DNA of 64,000 bases from Croceibacterium atlanticum (GCF_001008165.2 NZ_CP011452.2:868001-932000); one strand, 5' to 3'. Shown: positions 16,220-25,803, counted from the stretch's first letter. Numbers and translations are program-made. Notes: generated from the letters alone by a model not told the origin.

Positions 16220-18867
16220 GCCGCAACGCTCCAAATTTCTGCTGCGTTATCGACGATCACGGCTGAACGAGCATTTGCGAGATAATCGCGCTGAGTATGA
16301 AAATCGGTTTTGGCCACCAGCGACGCAAATCTGTTGCGGTTCGGTTCCAAGAACTCCCAATCAGCATAACCAGAGATTTGAGCCATGAACGTTAGCAAGC
16401 CCATGTCCTTTGGCGGGAAGTGCTCCTCTGCTCGTTCGAGGTAGCTCGACACGATCCTGCCTATCCTCCGTCGCCAGTCATTTTGCGAGTGCCAATGTCC
16501 GTCGGCGAAAATGATCGCGAAAAAGGCGCGACAACCGTCGTCGTCCAGAGCGTTGATATGATTGACGAGAATGTTGATGTTTAGAATTTCGGTCGGAATT
16601 CTCCTATGGAACAGGAATGCCGCAATAATTCGTACGTCGTGGGCGTTCTTTTGGGCGCTCAGAATATCTTTAACTCTGTCTTTGTCTGCGTCATTCTGCA
16701 TCTCCGGACTTATCAACTCGATGTTGTTCGCGAAATGCTGAGTAAAGTCAGGCTGCGCCTCGCAGAGATGGACAAGGTCTACCTTATCGTGCTTCCGGGC
16801 AAGTATGTAGGTGTAGCGAAAAACCCCCTCTCGAACCTGCAGGTCTGCCAACTTGGCTAATATCGATTCAACTTCCTTGATATCTTGGTCCGCCAAATTG
16901 ATCACGATATGGTGGGCCAAGATGAAATCGCGCAGCTCGTCATAGGTGAACGAAATGTTCTGCTGACCAGCAGTTGCAAGTGAGGGTTCAGGCAGCTCGC
17001 TGCGAAGAATAATATCGTCGGAGATCAGCCTTTCAATTATTGACGCCTCGGGCGGCTGGAAAGCGGACGTGTTTAAGCTGCTGAAGCTCTCCAACCGCAG
17101 CATTTCTGATACAACTTTATGAAGGACCGGGACGACCTGCGCCCTCAAGTGATCTTCAAATTCTCCGACCTTTCGAAGCAAGAAGCGTTCGAAGACGTCT
17201 CCCTTGTAGATCGTCGGGACGAAACGCTCTGTTGCACCTTCCTCGATTTCACAAAAAATACGCAGCAGAAGCAGGTCATTGCGTAAGAAGTCCGACGCTT
17301 CCTGGCCTAGGGTCAGGTCGATTTTGAAGTAGTCGAAATACGCATCAATTAGGCGATCCTTGTGCCTTTCTGACATCTCAGATCGGAGATTCTTCACATG
17401 GAATACCTGATCTGAGAAGTCTTGTTGAAGGATCGACGCATACCGTTGATCGAAAAACTCGCTTCGACATGTGATGATCGCTTTGATGTGATCATACTGT
17501 GCGACAGCGCTCAAAAAATCATTGATTTGCTGAGAAAACCCCGTGAAGTCAGAGACTTCATTTATGCCGTCAACCACAATGATGAACGGCATTCCGTTCT
17601 CTCTAGCAACCTCATCGAACAGCTTGAGAAGCCCATGCAAATTCTGAACATCCGGAGCGTACCGATTGTTGGCAATGAATTCGAAAATTCGCGCTGGGCC
17701 CTGGCAACCATTCAATTCACGCGCTGGGATGAAGATCGAAGGAATCTGAAACTTGCGAAACATATTTTCGACTAGGTCACAGACGAAGTTGGTTTTTCCC
17801 TGACCTGCCATCCCTGTGAGAAGGAGTATCTTCTTTCGGCCCAAATTGATGAGCTCCAAAATGTCGTCCAACCGACGATTGAAGCCATATGCGCGGCTCT
17901 CTACCGGATACCTCCAGATCCGGCTAAAAGCATCAGCATCCTCGGTAGGTTCATACCTCTCCGCGGAACCGCGATCCATGCTCATTGGAGCGATCTTGGA
18001 TCTCAATGCTTGCAGCGCTTCTGCCTGGCTTGAAAGTGCTTCGGCCAGTTGATCCAAGTTTGCTGGATCAGAGGCAAGAGTTGCTAAATCAGGCGATCCA
18101 TCGATTGGCTTTTGCTTGGCGAGACGAAGGAGGTCGTTCAACTCAGTCAGCTTCAGCTGCGAAATTCGTTCCCTAATTTTTCTATGGAAAAAGAGCGGAT
18201 GAGCGAAGAACCTCACCTGCTCCTTAGCAGAACTCGTTTCTATGAAAATCGATGGAATATATTTCTTCGATTTCTTTTCAAATTCGATCTTCGCCTGAGC
18301 AACGGTCAAGAAGTTTTCCAGCTCTTTGCGGAATGCCAGGCTGGCGTCCTGTTTCGCAAATTCGTTGGTCAGGATTTCGGCAACTGACTTAATCTTCTCG
18401 CTGTCCAGCGCTCCTAATCGTGCAGCAAGGTCCCGATAGTCAATTATGTGGTTGTCAGGTTTAAACGCTATGGGAAGTTCAGCAATTTGCTCTTTCAACT
18501 TTCTTGAGCTGTAAGTGCTTTGCTTTTCGGTAAGAACGAGCACGTAAACCGTGTTGAACCGGTCATCCAGCTTATGCTCCTCGAACAGCTTGAGCGTCTT
18601 TGCCACCTTCGTGCTAGATGCGTCGGAAGTCACCTGGATCGAGATCTTTGAGGCTTCACATCCTAGGTCGACTGCCGGGAAATTATATGAAACAGCGTTC
18701 TGGTTCTTTAACTCAGGACAATCATACAAGATCGATAGTATCGGGACGAAAAAATCTTCAGCAATCCGATTGATGTCGAACAGGCCCGCTGCATTTTTCA
18801 CCTTTATCTCATGGCTCAGCCTAGCGAGCAGGCTCGTTGACTTCGCTAAATTGTCCTCGCGGTTCAT
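16216..18867 (-). CDS. SMEK domain STAND-type NTPase, predicted defence protein
   Basis: The 883-residue product (start MNREDNLAKSTS; a longer start at 18936 is less likely) has an N-terminal SMEK domain, roughly residues 13-105: LLARLSHEIKVKNAAGLFDINRI, then an AVDLG...SIQVTS segment. The acidic residue and QVTS pair resemble PD-(D/E)xK nuclease-like folds, which is a tentative reading. A STAND/NACHT-type ATPase follows with Walker A GMAGQGKTN near residue 352 and Walker B FIIVVDGINE near 428. The last 300 residues are helical, as in sensor regions of STAND proteins. Such SMEK-NTPases are found in defence islands; an antiphage sensor-effector role is inferred. It is the first gene of the operon. 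Confidence 0.82.
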   Translation of the reverse strand: MNREDNLAKSTSLLARLSHEIKVKNAAGLFDINRIAEDFFVPILSILYDCPELKNQNAVSYNFPAVDLGCEASKISIQVTSDASSTKVAKTLKLFEEHKLDDRFNTVYVLVLTEKQSTYSSRKLKEQIAELPIAFKPDNHIIDYRDLAARLGALDSEKIKSVAEILTNEFAKQDASLAFRKELENFLTVAQAKIEFEKKSKKYIPSIFIETSSAKEQVRFFAHPLFFHRKIRERISQLKLTELNDLLRLAKQKPIDGSPDLATLASDPANLDQLAEALSSQAEALQALRSKIAPMSMDRGSAERYEPTEDADAFSRIWRYPVESRAYGFNRRLDDILELINLGRKKILLLTGMAGQGKTNFVCDLVENMFRKFQIPSIFIPARELNGCQGPARIFEFIANNRYAPDVQNLHGLLKLFDEVARENGMPFIIVVDGINEVSDFTGFSQQINDFLSAVAQYDHIKAIITCRSEFFDQRYASILQQDFSDQVFHVKNLRSEMSERHKDRLIDAYFDYFKIDLTLGQEASDFLRNDLLLLRIFCEIEEGATERFVPTIYKGDVFERFLLRKVGEFEDHLRAQVVPVLHKVVSEMLRLESFSSLNTSAFQPPEASIIERLISDDIILRSELPEPSLATAGQQNISFTYDELRDFILAHHIVINLADQDIKEVESILAKLADLQVREGVFRYTYILARKHDKVDLVHLCEAQPDFTQHFANNIELISPEMQNDADKDRVKDILSAQKNAHDVRIIAAFLFHRRIPTEILNINILVNHINALDDDGCRAFFAIIFADGHWHSQNDWRRRIGRIVSSYLERAEEHFPPKDMGLLTFMAQISGYADWEFLEPNRNRFASLVAKTDFHTQRDYLANARSAVIVDNAAEIWSVAA

Positions 18868-19019
18868 GGAAAAATCGAACTCTCGAACGGATTGATGACG
18901 TTGGTCATTACTGATGCAGACATGCCAAATGCACAAGGTGCTGCGTCGTTGCTAGCCAAGCATCTCCACAATCGAAGCAGGTGTTGATCTCTAAGCAATA
19001 TGCCCAACTGCTAGCTCGT

Positions 19020-19250
19020 TCATTCGCGATTTTGGACCTGCTCAAAAGCCCTCTTCCCCTTGCGCCGGAACAGCACCAGCGCCTGCGCGCCATCCGGCCC
19101 GCGCAGCTTGGCGGCAACAGTGAGGAATGCACCGTAAAGCGCGGCGCGGTCATCGTCGGTTAGTTCGACCAGATCGGCCTTGGCGACCAGGCCGCCCAGC
19201 TCGATTAGTTGCCGCGTCCGTTCGCGTCGTTTCACCTGCCATTCACGCAT
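19020..19250 (-). CDS. traD: Conjugal transfer protein TraD (Ti-type)
   Basis: The 76-residue product reads MREWQVKRRERTRQLIELGG and continues with LVAKADLVELTDDDRAALYGAFL, which matches the small TraD proteins encoded next to traC and traA in Agrobacterium-like and sphingomonad mobile elements. Not related to the coupling protein of F. It starts shortly after the traC stop on the same strand. The ATG at 19250 is the only good start; upstream codons are out of family. It probably assists the relaxosome. Confidence 0.82.
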   Translation of the reverse strand: MREWQVKRRERTRQLIELGGLVAKADLVELTDDDRAALYGAFLTVAAKLRGPDGAQALVLFRRKGKRAFEQVQNRE

Positions 19251-19272
19251 GTCGGTTCGTGCCTTTGCCGCT

Positions 19273-19578
19273 TCAAGCCGATGCCGCGTCGCCGTCGCGC
19301 GGAAGAGTGCCTTCCGGCTGCCGGCGAGGTCCGCTCGCAGTTTCTCGTGACTTGCCCTGAAAGAAGGCCGCGCCACGCTTGCGCCAGCCCTCCCCGGTTG
19401 CTTTGTCAGTGTTAGCCGCAGCATCGAGCAGCGCACCAGCCAGGACTTCGACATCGAGCGCGTCGGCACCCGTTGCCGTGACCAGCGCGCCGAGATCGCG
19501 CACGCGGCGTTCCTTCAACTGCTTTGCCTTGTTGGCAAGGGCCTTCAGTTCCGAATTAAAATCGCGGGGTTTGCGCAT
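19273..19578 (-). CDS. traC: Conjugal transfer protein TraC (Ti-type)
   Basis: The 101-residue product starts MRKPRDFNSELKALANKAKQ and contains LKERRVRDLGALVTATGADAL and WRKRGAAFFQ, family features of Ti-plasmid-like TraC, a DNA-binding relaxosome accessory protein. It is divergent from traA, with about 170 bases between them. That gap is the expected location for an origin of transfer, although I cannot identify the nick site by eye. Its end is followed by traD. Confidence 0.83.
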   Translation of the reverse strand: MRKPRDFNSELKALANKAKQLKERRVRDLGALVTATGADALDVEVLAGALLDAAANTDKATGEGWRKRGAAFFQGKSRETASGPRRQPEGTLPRDGDAASA

Positions 19579-19751
19579 GTGTTGTCTCCATCGTTGGTGT
19601 GATGGAGTGATGATAATCGTGGTCGTAATCCAATGCAGTAAGGTCGCCGGGACAGTATGAAACCGCCTAGTCCCGATCAGGATTTTATCATGAGAGGGCG
19701 CGCTTATACGTCGTGCCGACGTGGCGTTTGGAGTGTAACTGGATTGCCGAC
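19579..19751. other. Divergent traC-traA intergenic region, likely oriT location
   Basis: In Ti-type systems oriT lies between the divergent traC/traD and traA genes. This 173-base region fits that place. I did not identify a convincing nick motif or strong inverted repeat, so the call rests on context only. Confidence 0.35.
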
Positions 19752-22684
19752 ATGGCAATCTTTCACTTCAGCGCAAAGGTAATCGGACGGTCGAGCGGAC
19801 GCAGTGCCGTAGCGGCGGCGGCCTATCGTGCTGGTGAGCGGCTGCACGATGAACGCATCGACCGCGATCATGATTTCACCAACAAGGCAGGCGTCTTTCA
19901 TTCCGAAGTGATATTGCCCAAAGGCGCGCCCGAGGCCTTCACCGACCGGGCCACTTTGTGGAACGCGGTCGAAGCTGCGGAGAAGCGCAAGGATGCGCAG
20001 CTTGCCCGCGAGGTCGAGTTTGCCCTGCCCCGCGAGCTGTCGAAGAAGGACAACGTCAGGCTGGCGCGCGAGTTCGTGAAGGCCGAGTTCGTCGGCGCTG
20101 GTCCGTTTGGGGGCATGATCGCCGATCTCAATGTCCATTGGGATATCGGCGAAGACGAGATCTCAATGTCCATTGGGATATCGGCGAAGACGGCAAGGCG
20201 AAGCCACATGCCCACGTCATGTTGACGATGCGAGAGGTCACCAAGGATGGCTTTGGCGCAAAGGTCCGCGACTGGAACAAGACCGCGCTGATCGAGCAAT
20301 GGCGCGAGCGCTGGGCCAACCACGTCAACCGCGCACTAGCGGAACGCGACATCGATGCGCGGATCGATCACCGCAGCCTGGAAGCGCAGGGCATTGCGCT
20401 GGAACCGCAGGACAAGATCGGTCCCGCAGCCTCGCGCATTGGCGGGCGCGGGCTGGAAGCCGAGCGGATCGAGGAACACCGCGCGATTGCCCAGCGCAAT
20501 GGCGAGCGGATCATCGCCAATCCCGCACTGGCATTGGATGCGATCACGCACCAGCAGGCCACATTCACCAAGCGCGACCTTGCTGCGTTTGTTCATCGGC
20601 ACAGCGACGGCAAAGAACAGTTTGACGCGGCCTACAATGCGGTCCGGGCATCGCCCGATCTGATTGCTTTGGGCAAGGATGGACGCGGGCAGGAACGCTT
20701 CACTTCGCGCGCAATGATCGAGACCGAGCAGCGCCTGCATCGCGCCGCAGACATGACGAAGCAGCGCACCAATCACGCGGTCAATGATGTGCAGCGGAAC
20801 GCCGCATTCAACAGCGCGGCCAAGCGCGGCCTGGTCCTGTCCGGCGAGCAGAAATCCGCGTTCGAGCATGTTACCAACAGCAAAGGTCTAGCGGTTGTCG
20901 TTGGCTACGCCGGAACCGGCAAGAGCGCGATGCTGGGCGTGGCACGCGAGGCATGGGAAAGTGCAGGCTATAAGGTGCGCGGCGCGGCGCTTTCCGGCAT
21001 CGCCGCCGAGGGGCTGGAAAACGGCTCCGGCATCGCATCGCGAACCATCGCCAGCCTTGAGCATCAATGGTGCAAGGGTCGCGAACAACTGACTACCAAG
21101 GACGTGCTTGTCATCGACGAAGCAGGCATGGTCGGCACGCGCCAGATGGAGCGCGTGCTGTCCCATGCCGCCAAGGTCGGTGCAAAACTTGTCCTGATTG
21201 GCGACCAGCAGCAGCTTCAGGCCATCGAGGCAGGCGCGGCATTCCGGGCAATCCACGAACGCCACGGCGGCGTCGAGATCAGCGAGGTTCGCCGCCAGCT
21301 CTCGGCTTGGCAGCAGGATGCGACCAGGCATCTCGCAACGGGCCGCACCGGCGAAGCGATCCGCACCTATGAAGATCGCGGAAAGGTTCATGCCGCCGAC
21401 ACGCGCGAGGTCGCGCGGACAGAGCTGATCGAGCGCTGGGATCGGGAGCGGCAGACCAACCCCGACGACAGCCGGATCATCCTTACCCACACCAATTACG
21501 AGGTGCGCGAGCTGAACCAGATGGCGCGCGAGAAGATGCGCGCGGCTGGCACACTGGGGACGGATGCCACGATCAAGGCGGCGCGCGGTGAGCGGCAGTT
21601 TGCATCGGGCGACCGTATCATCTTCCTGCGCAACGAGCGCGGCCTTGGGGTCAAGAACGGAACACTGGGCACGGTCGCTATGGCCAGCGCGCAAAGCATG
21701 GCGGTGCGCACCGACGATGGCCGCGAAGTCGCCTTCGACACCAAGGACTATGCCCACATCGATCACGGCTATGCTGCCACGATCCACAAAGCGCAGGGCA
21801 TCACCGTGGACCGCACGCATGTGCTCGCCACTCCGGGCATGGACAGCCATTCCGCCTATGTCGCCATGTCACGCCATCGCGACGGGCTGGCGCTGCACTA
21901 TGGGCGCGATGACTTTGCCGACCAGTCAAAAATCGTCCGCACGCTAAGCCGCGAGCGCGAGAAGGACATGGCGGGCGACTACAAGCCCGAACAGGCTTTC
22001 GCTGAACTGCGCGGCATCAGCTTCCGCGAGCGGGTCATTGAGATGGTTCGGCAGGTGCCGGAACGCGCCAAGTCGATCTTCGGAAACTTCCGTCCGCAGG
22101 CCCGCCAGCTTGAGCCAATCCCGGCGCACACAAACACGCAGAACGACAAGCGCCGCGCGGTCGAACGCTATGCCCGCGCGCTCGGCGATATCGGGAGACT
22201 GCAGACCCAGGGCTTGCCCGTTCTTCCGCACCAGAAGGACGCGCTGGAGAAGGCAGGGAAGGCGCTCGACGCGATCCGGCCCCATGCCGCCACCGATCTC
22301 GCCAAGGCGCTGGAGCGGCGTCCTGAGTTGATCGCAGAGGCCGCTGGCGGGCGCAGCCAGCAGGCCATGCGCTCCATGCAGCACGAAGCCGCCGTCCGCA
22401 CCGATCCGGCGCTGCGATCCGAGCGCTTTGTCAGCGACTGGCAGGGGCTGAGCGCGGCGCGAAAGCAGCTTGAGCAGCAAGGCGATCGAGCAGGGGCTGC
22501 CCGCGTGTCGGTAAAGCTGACCGAGCTGGCGAAGGGGCTTGAACGCGATCCGCAGGTCGAAGGCCTGCTGCGCGGCAAAACCCGGGAACTCGGCATCGAT
22601 CCGAAGCCCGAACGCAGCATCGCCAATGAACTCACCGCAACCATCACCCGCGAGCGCACCCGCGCTTTCGACATGGGCATCTAG
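19752..22684 (+). pseudogene. traA: Relaxase-helicase TraA, split by a frameshifting duplication
   Basis: TraA nicks oriT and unwinds the transferred strand. The N-terminal relaxase part starts MAIFHFSAKVIGRSSGRSAV in one frame. After about residue 135 the frame changes because a 35-base unit (20124-20158) is repeated at 20159-20193. Removing one copy restores a single 965-codon frame running through the MobA/L metal motif (KPHAHVMLTM) into the helicase: GYAGTGKSAML Walker A, VLVIDEAGM Walker B, GDQQQLQ, and the late HGYAATIHKAQG motif. As read, the first frame ends at 20225 and the rest lacks the catalytic N-terminus, so relaxase function is probably lost. A downstream internal start might still give a helicase-only protein. 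Confidence 0.88.
20124..20193. repeat. 35-bp tandem duplication inside traA
   Basis: Two head-to-tail 35-base units, 20124-20158 and 20159-20193, differ only at the last base. Thirty-five is not a multiple of three, so the duplication shifts the traA frame just before the His-x-His metal motif. Slipped-strand duplication is the simplest origin; an assembly error is possible. Confidence 0.93.
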
Positions 22685-22695
22685 GAGAAAGAACA

Positions 22696-23460
22696 ATGGA
22701 CGACGATCACATCGAAGAAGTGCAGTTGGACCTCGAAGTCGAGGAACCGCCCGCCCCGCAGCCGAAATTGGAAATGGAAGCGGCGGAAGCGTCCGATCCG
22801 GCAACGGAAGCCTTCGCTCGCCTCGAAGGCGAAATGGCAATGGTGCGCCATACCGTCCAGAACATGGCCAGGGAACGAGCCGACATCGTGATCCCGGACT
22901 ACACCGCCACGCTCGGGCAGATGGCCGATCAGCTGGCACAGGTCTCCAAGACGCTGACCGCAATCGGCAGCAAGCCTGCCATCGAGCTGACCCCGCAAGA
23001 CATCGCAGTTCAGATCAAGCGCGCCTCGCACGACATGCTACGCGACAGCAGCGACTTGTTCCGGCACGGGCGCAAAGACCTGGACCTTGCGACCGGTCGG
23101 CTCGCCGCAATTGTCGGTCGGGTCCGCACCGAGGACGAGCAGAAACGCCAGACCTGGCGCTTTGCAGCCATGGGGCTGGCTGTTGGTATCCTGCTATGCT
23201 CGATCCTGCCCGGCACCATCGCGCGCGCCATGCCCGAAAGCTGGCATTGGCCCGAACGAATGGCTCGCAAAGCTGTTGGTGAACCGACCATCGTCGAAGC
23301 CGGAATACGGTTAATCCGGACTCAGAATCCAGAGGCTTGGGAGGATCTGGCAGCGGCGCAACGCTTACTCAGTGAGAACCGCGAAGCATTGGAGCGCTGT
23401 AACGAGCGAGCGAAGAAGAGAGAAAGTCAGGTCAGTTGCCCCTTGAAGGTATCTCCCTAG
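22696..23460 (+). CDS. DUF6118 family membrane protein
   Basis: The 254-residue protein has an acidic Pro-rich N-terminus, a helical middle (FARLEGEMAMVRHTVQNMA, coiled-coil-like), one membrane segment (FAAMGLAVGILLCSILPGTI) and the MPESWHWPERMARK segment typical of DUF6118 proteins, which in sphingomonad and rhizobial elements are encoded directly behind traA. A good ribosome binding site (AGGAG) lies between the traA stop and this ATG, 11 bases away. Function unknown; a role linked to transfer is inferred from constant neighbourhood. Confidence 0.8.
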   Translation: MDDDHIEEVQLDLEVEEPPAPQPKLEMEAAEASDPATEAFARLEGEMAMVRHTVQNMARERADIVIPDYTATLGQMADQLAQVSKTLTAIGSKPAIELTPQDIAVQIKRASHDMLRDSSDLFRHGRKDLDLATGRLAAIVGRVRTEDEQKRQTWRFAAMGLAVGILLCSILPGTIARAMPESWHWPERMARKAVGEPTIVEAGIRLIRTQNPEAWEDLAAAQRLLSENREALERCNERAKKRESQVSCPLKVSP

Positions 23461-23539
23461 CCACGGCAAACTCACGATGATCGCCAGGCTAGCGTGAATG
23501 AACCAATGGACTTATCCTCTCATGCGGAAGGGAACAGGA

Positions 23540-24355
23540 ATGCAAAGATTGTTGATTGCCGCAGGGGGGATCGCGTTTTTCCTTTTGGGCGTATTTGCCT
23601 GGATTGGGGCGTTCAACAAGGATGCATTCATCGAGCGCGGACCTTGGGGGGACTTTTTTGGCGGTGTAGCCAACCCGATCCTGACATTCTTCACTTTTGT
23701 CTGCGTGCTGGGTACGCTCTATCTTCAGCACAAAGAGCTAGGTCTTAGCCGCACAGAACTTGCGCGCTCAGCTGAAGCACTTGAGAGACAGAACGCCAGT
23801 ACAGCAGAGCAGAAGAAGCAAAACATCTTCTTCCAAATGCTTTCGCTGCACAACCAGTTAATTGAGTCGATCGATCTCCATCACGCTCAAAACAAAACGT
23901 TGATCGCCAAGGGACGCGACTGCTTTAGCCGATTTTACACAAGACTGTCGGACAACTACAAAAAGGAGATCGCTAAAGGCATGTACTCCGACGAGGAGTG
24001 TATTCGCCGTGCCTACCACACATTTTGGAATAAGCACCAACTCGAGTTAGGCCACTACTTCAGATTCCTGTTTCGAATGGTCATCTTCACCGACAAAGAA
24101 TTTTCGAATGACGACTACTACATGGGAATCCTGCGAGCGCAGATTTCGGATCAAGAGCTCTTGCTTCTCTTTTATAATGCACTGACTCCTCAGGGCGCAG
24201 CCTTCAAGCCGTTAATTGAGCGATGGGCGCTGTTTGACAATCTCCCGGCGATGCGCCTTCTGAGTCACAGCGACGAACATAAAGTGCTGTTTGCTCAAAC
24301 CGCTTACTCGACAGAGCAGGCATATCAATTTCGTTGCGAAGAGCCGAGCGCGTGA
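23540..24355 (+). CDS. AbiC-like putative phage abortive infection protein
   Basis: The 271-residue protein has two N-terminal membrane helices (LLIAAGGIAFFLLGVFAWIG and LTFFTFVCVLGTLYLQHKE), then a coiled-coil-like stretch with FFQMLSLHNQLI and, near residue 165, the GHYFRFLFRMVIF segment. This arrangement (two helices, FFxML..H, YFR.LyR) is that of the putative phage abortive infection family (putAbiC). I take the ATG at 23540, which has a GGAACAGG-type ribosome binding site; 23498 and 23522 are other in-frame starts. Located between the transfer genes and the integrase, it is island cargo, probably defence. Confidence 0.78.
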   Translation: MQRLLIAAGGIAFFLLGVFAWIGAFNKDAFIERGPWGDFFGGVANPILTFFTFVCVLGTLYLQHKELGLSRTELARSAEALERQNASTAEQKKQNIFFQMLSLHNQLIESIDLHHAQNKTLIAKGRDCFSRFYTRLSDNYKKEIAKGMYSDEECIRRAYHTFWNKHQLELGHYFRFLFRMVIFTDKEFSNDDYYMGILRAQISDQELLLLFYNALTPQGAAFKPLIERWALFDNLPAMRLLSHSDEHKVLFAQTAYSTEQAYQFRCEEPSA

Positions 24356-24419
24356 TCAGTGCCACCTTTGCTGTATTTGGCCCCAGCGCGTTTTAAGCGC
24401 GCGTGACATCTTGATTGCT

Positions 24420-25607
24420 CTACGAAGCGGCAACACCCGAGCAATATTCTCCCCAAGCTTCCATCAGTTTCACCCGCGCGCCCGGATTATCTGGGGTGCC
24501 GAGATATGTCGTACGGCGATAGGCAGCCTGCACCGCATCAGGCGTCTTGTGCGCCAGTGCCGCTTCGACAACCGCATTGGGGAAGCCTTCGTTCGCAGCC
24601 CAGTCGGTAAAGCTGGAGCGGAAACCGTGGACGTGGAACGGCTCCTGCATATCGCGCATGACCTTGAGCAGGGTCATGTTGGACATCGCCTTGCCGGTCA
24701 TGCCGGGGAAAACCACTTCGGCTCCCTCCATCTGCATGGCTTCTGCCTTCGCAAGGACCGCCATCGCCGCTTCTGACAGCGGCACGATGTGCGCCCTGCT
24801 GCGTTTCATATGCTCGGCTGGGATTGTCCAGAGGCGCTGGTCCAGATCGAATTCGTCCCACTTCGCGAGCCTCACTTCCTGCGAGCGAACGCCAGTCAGA
24901 ATAAGAAGGTCGAGCGCGAGACGCGAGTAGGACGGCTTGCGCCGCAACGCTGTAAGAAATGATGGGACGGCGACGTATGGCATCGCCTTGCGGTTTGACG
25001 GTTTCTTGATCTGTCGCGGCAGCCCTCGCCCCGCTTTCAGGCTGCTGTTGCCCGATGGAGCTTCGGTGGAGCGCCAGCCCTTGGCGTGGGAGTAGTCGAG
25101 CACGGCACAAATCCGGTTGCGAACCTGGCGGGCTGTTTCGGGGATTTCCTGCCAGATCGGCGTGAGGACGGAAATAATGTCAGCAGCGGTGATTCCGCCA
25201 GTCGTCATGTCGCCCAGCTTCGGGAAAGCGTAGTTCTCCAGACTCGCGAGCCATTGCCGCCCGTAGACATCGCTTTTCCAACCCGCCTCGTTCTCGGAGT
25301 GATATTGGGTGGCAGCTTCGCGGAAGGTGACCTTGGCAGCTTCTTCGTCCTTCCGCTCGGTCAGCACGTCTCGTTTCTCGACCTTCACTGCCTTGCGGAG
25401 TTCGGCGGCCCTCGCGCGCGCCTCGGCCAGCGTCACCAGCTTTGCGCTGCCCAGACCAATGTCCTGTCGTTTGCCATCGCGCTGGAGTCGCAGGAGCCAA
25501 GAAGCCGCACCAGTTTTTCCAACTTTCAGGAAAAGTCCGTCTCCGTCCTGATAGGTGCCCGGAATCGCCAAAGCGGCCTTGACCGCCACTGCTGTAAGTT
25601 TGCCCAT
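24420..25607 (-). CDS. int: P4-type tyrosine integrase of the island
   Basis: The protein (395 residues from MGKLTAVAVKAALAI) has an N-terminal DUF4102-like arm-binding domain (GTYQDGDGLFLKV), a core-binding domain, and a C-terminal catalytic domain with the Arg in LTGVRSQEVRLAKW, the HxxR motif HGFRSSF, the second His in LAHKTPDAV and the Tyr in AYRRTTYL. It reads away from tRNA-Tyr, whose 3' end is about 200 bases upstream, the usual layout for integrases that target tRNA 3' ends. A start five codons upstream is possible. The gene looks intact. Confidence 0.93.
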   Translation of the reverse strand: MGKLTAVAVKAALAIPGTYQDGDGLFLKVGKTGAASWLLRLQRDGKRQDIGLGSAKLVTLAEARARAAELRKAVKVEKRDVLTERKDEEAAKVTFREAATQYHSENEAGWKSDVYGRQWLASLENYAFPKLGDMTTGGITAADIISVLTPIWQEIPETARQVRNRICAVLDYSHAKGWRSTEAPSGNSSLKAGRGLPRQIKKPSNRKAMPYVAVPSFLTALRRKPSYSRLALDLLILTGVRSQEVRLAKWDEFDLDQRLWTIPAEHMKRSRAHIVPLSEAAMAVLAKAEAMQMEGAEVVFPGMTGKAMSNMTLLKVMRDMQEPFHVHGFRSSFTDWAANEGFPNAVVEAALAHKTPDAVQAAYRRTTYLGTPDNPGARVKLMEAWGEYCSGVAAS

Positions 25608-25612
25608 TCTCG

Positions 25613-25690
25613 TTCCCCACATTTCTGGAGGCCAATTGAGAGAGCCGCAGTGTGGGGAAGCCTACACCCTTCCCCACACCTTCCCCACAC
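25613..25690. repeat. TTCCCCACA repeat cluster near int, likely arm sites
   Basis: Four units occur: ttccccacat at 25613, the inverted gtgtggggaa at 25650-25659, and direct ttccccacac copies at 25670-25679 and 25681-25690. They lie between the int start and the att site, overlapping the expected int promoter. The far end of the island has two similar units. This would fit integrase arm-type binding sites that also autoregulate int. Confidence 0.45.
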
Positions 25691-25803
25691 TCACTGCCGG
25701 TTGCAGACAATTAACAGCGAACAGGGGCGGCCATCGGAAGGCAGAATACCCTTGGTTTTCTGCGATTTCTAGGGCTTTTCGGGGATGTTCTGAGAAAGGG
25801 CGG

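Noticed and set aside
16606-16860. Short rightward frames inside the SMEK-STAND gene as a hidden toxin or antitoxin
   Set aside because: No start signals and no resemblance to toxin families; the AT-richer base composition makes such frames expected.
19579-19751. A precise oriT nick site
   Set aside because: The place fits, but I could not identify a nick motif I would trust.
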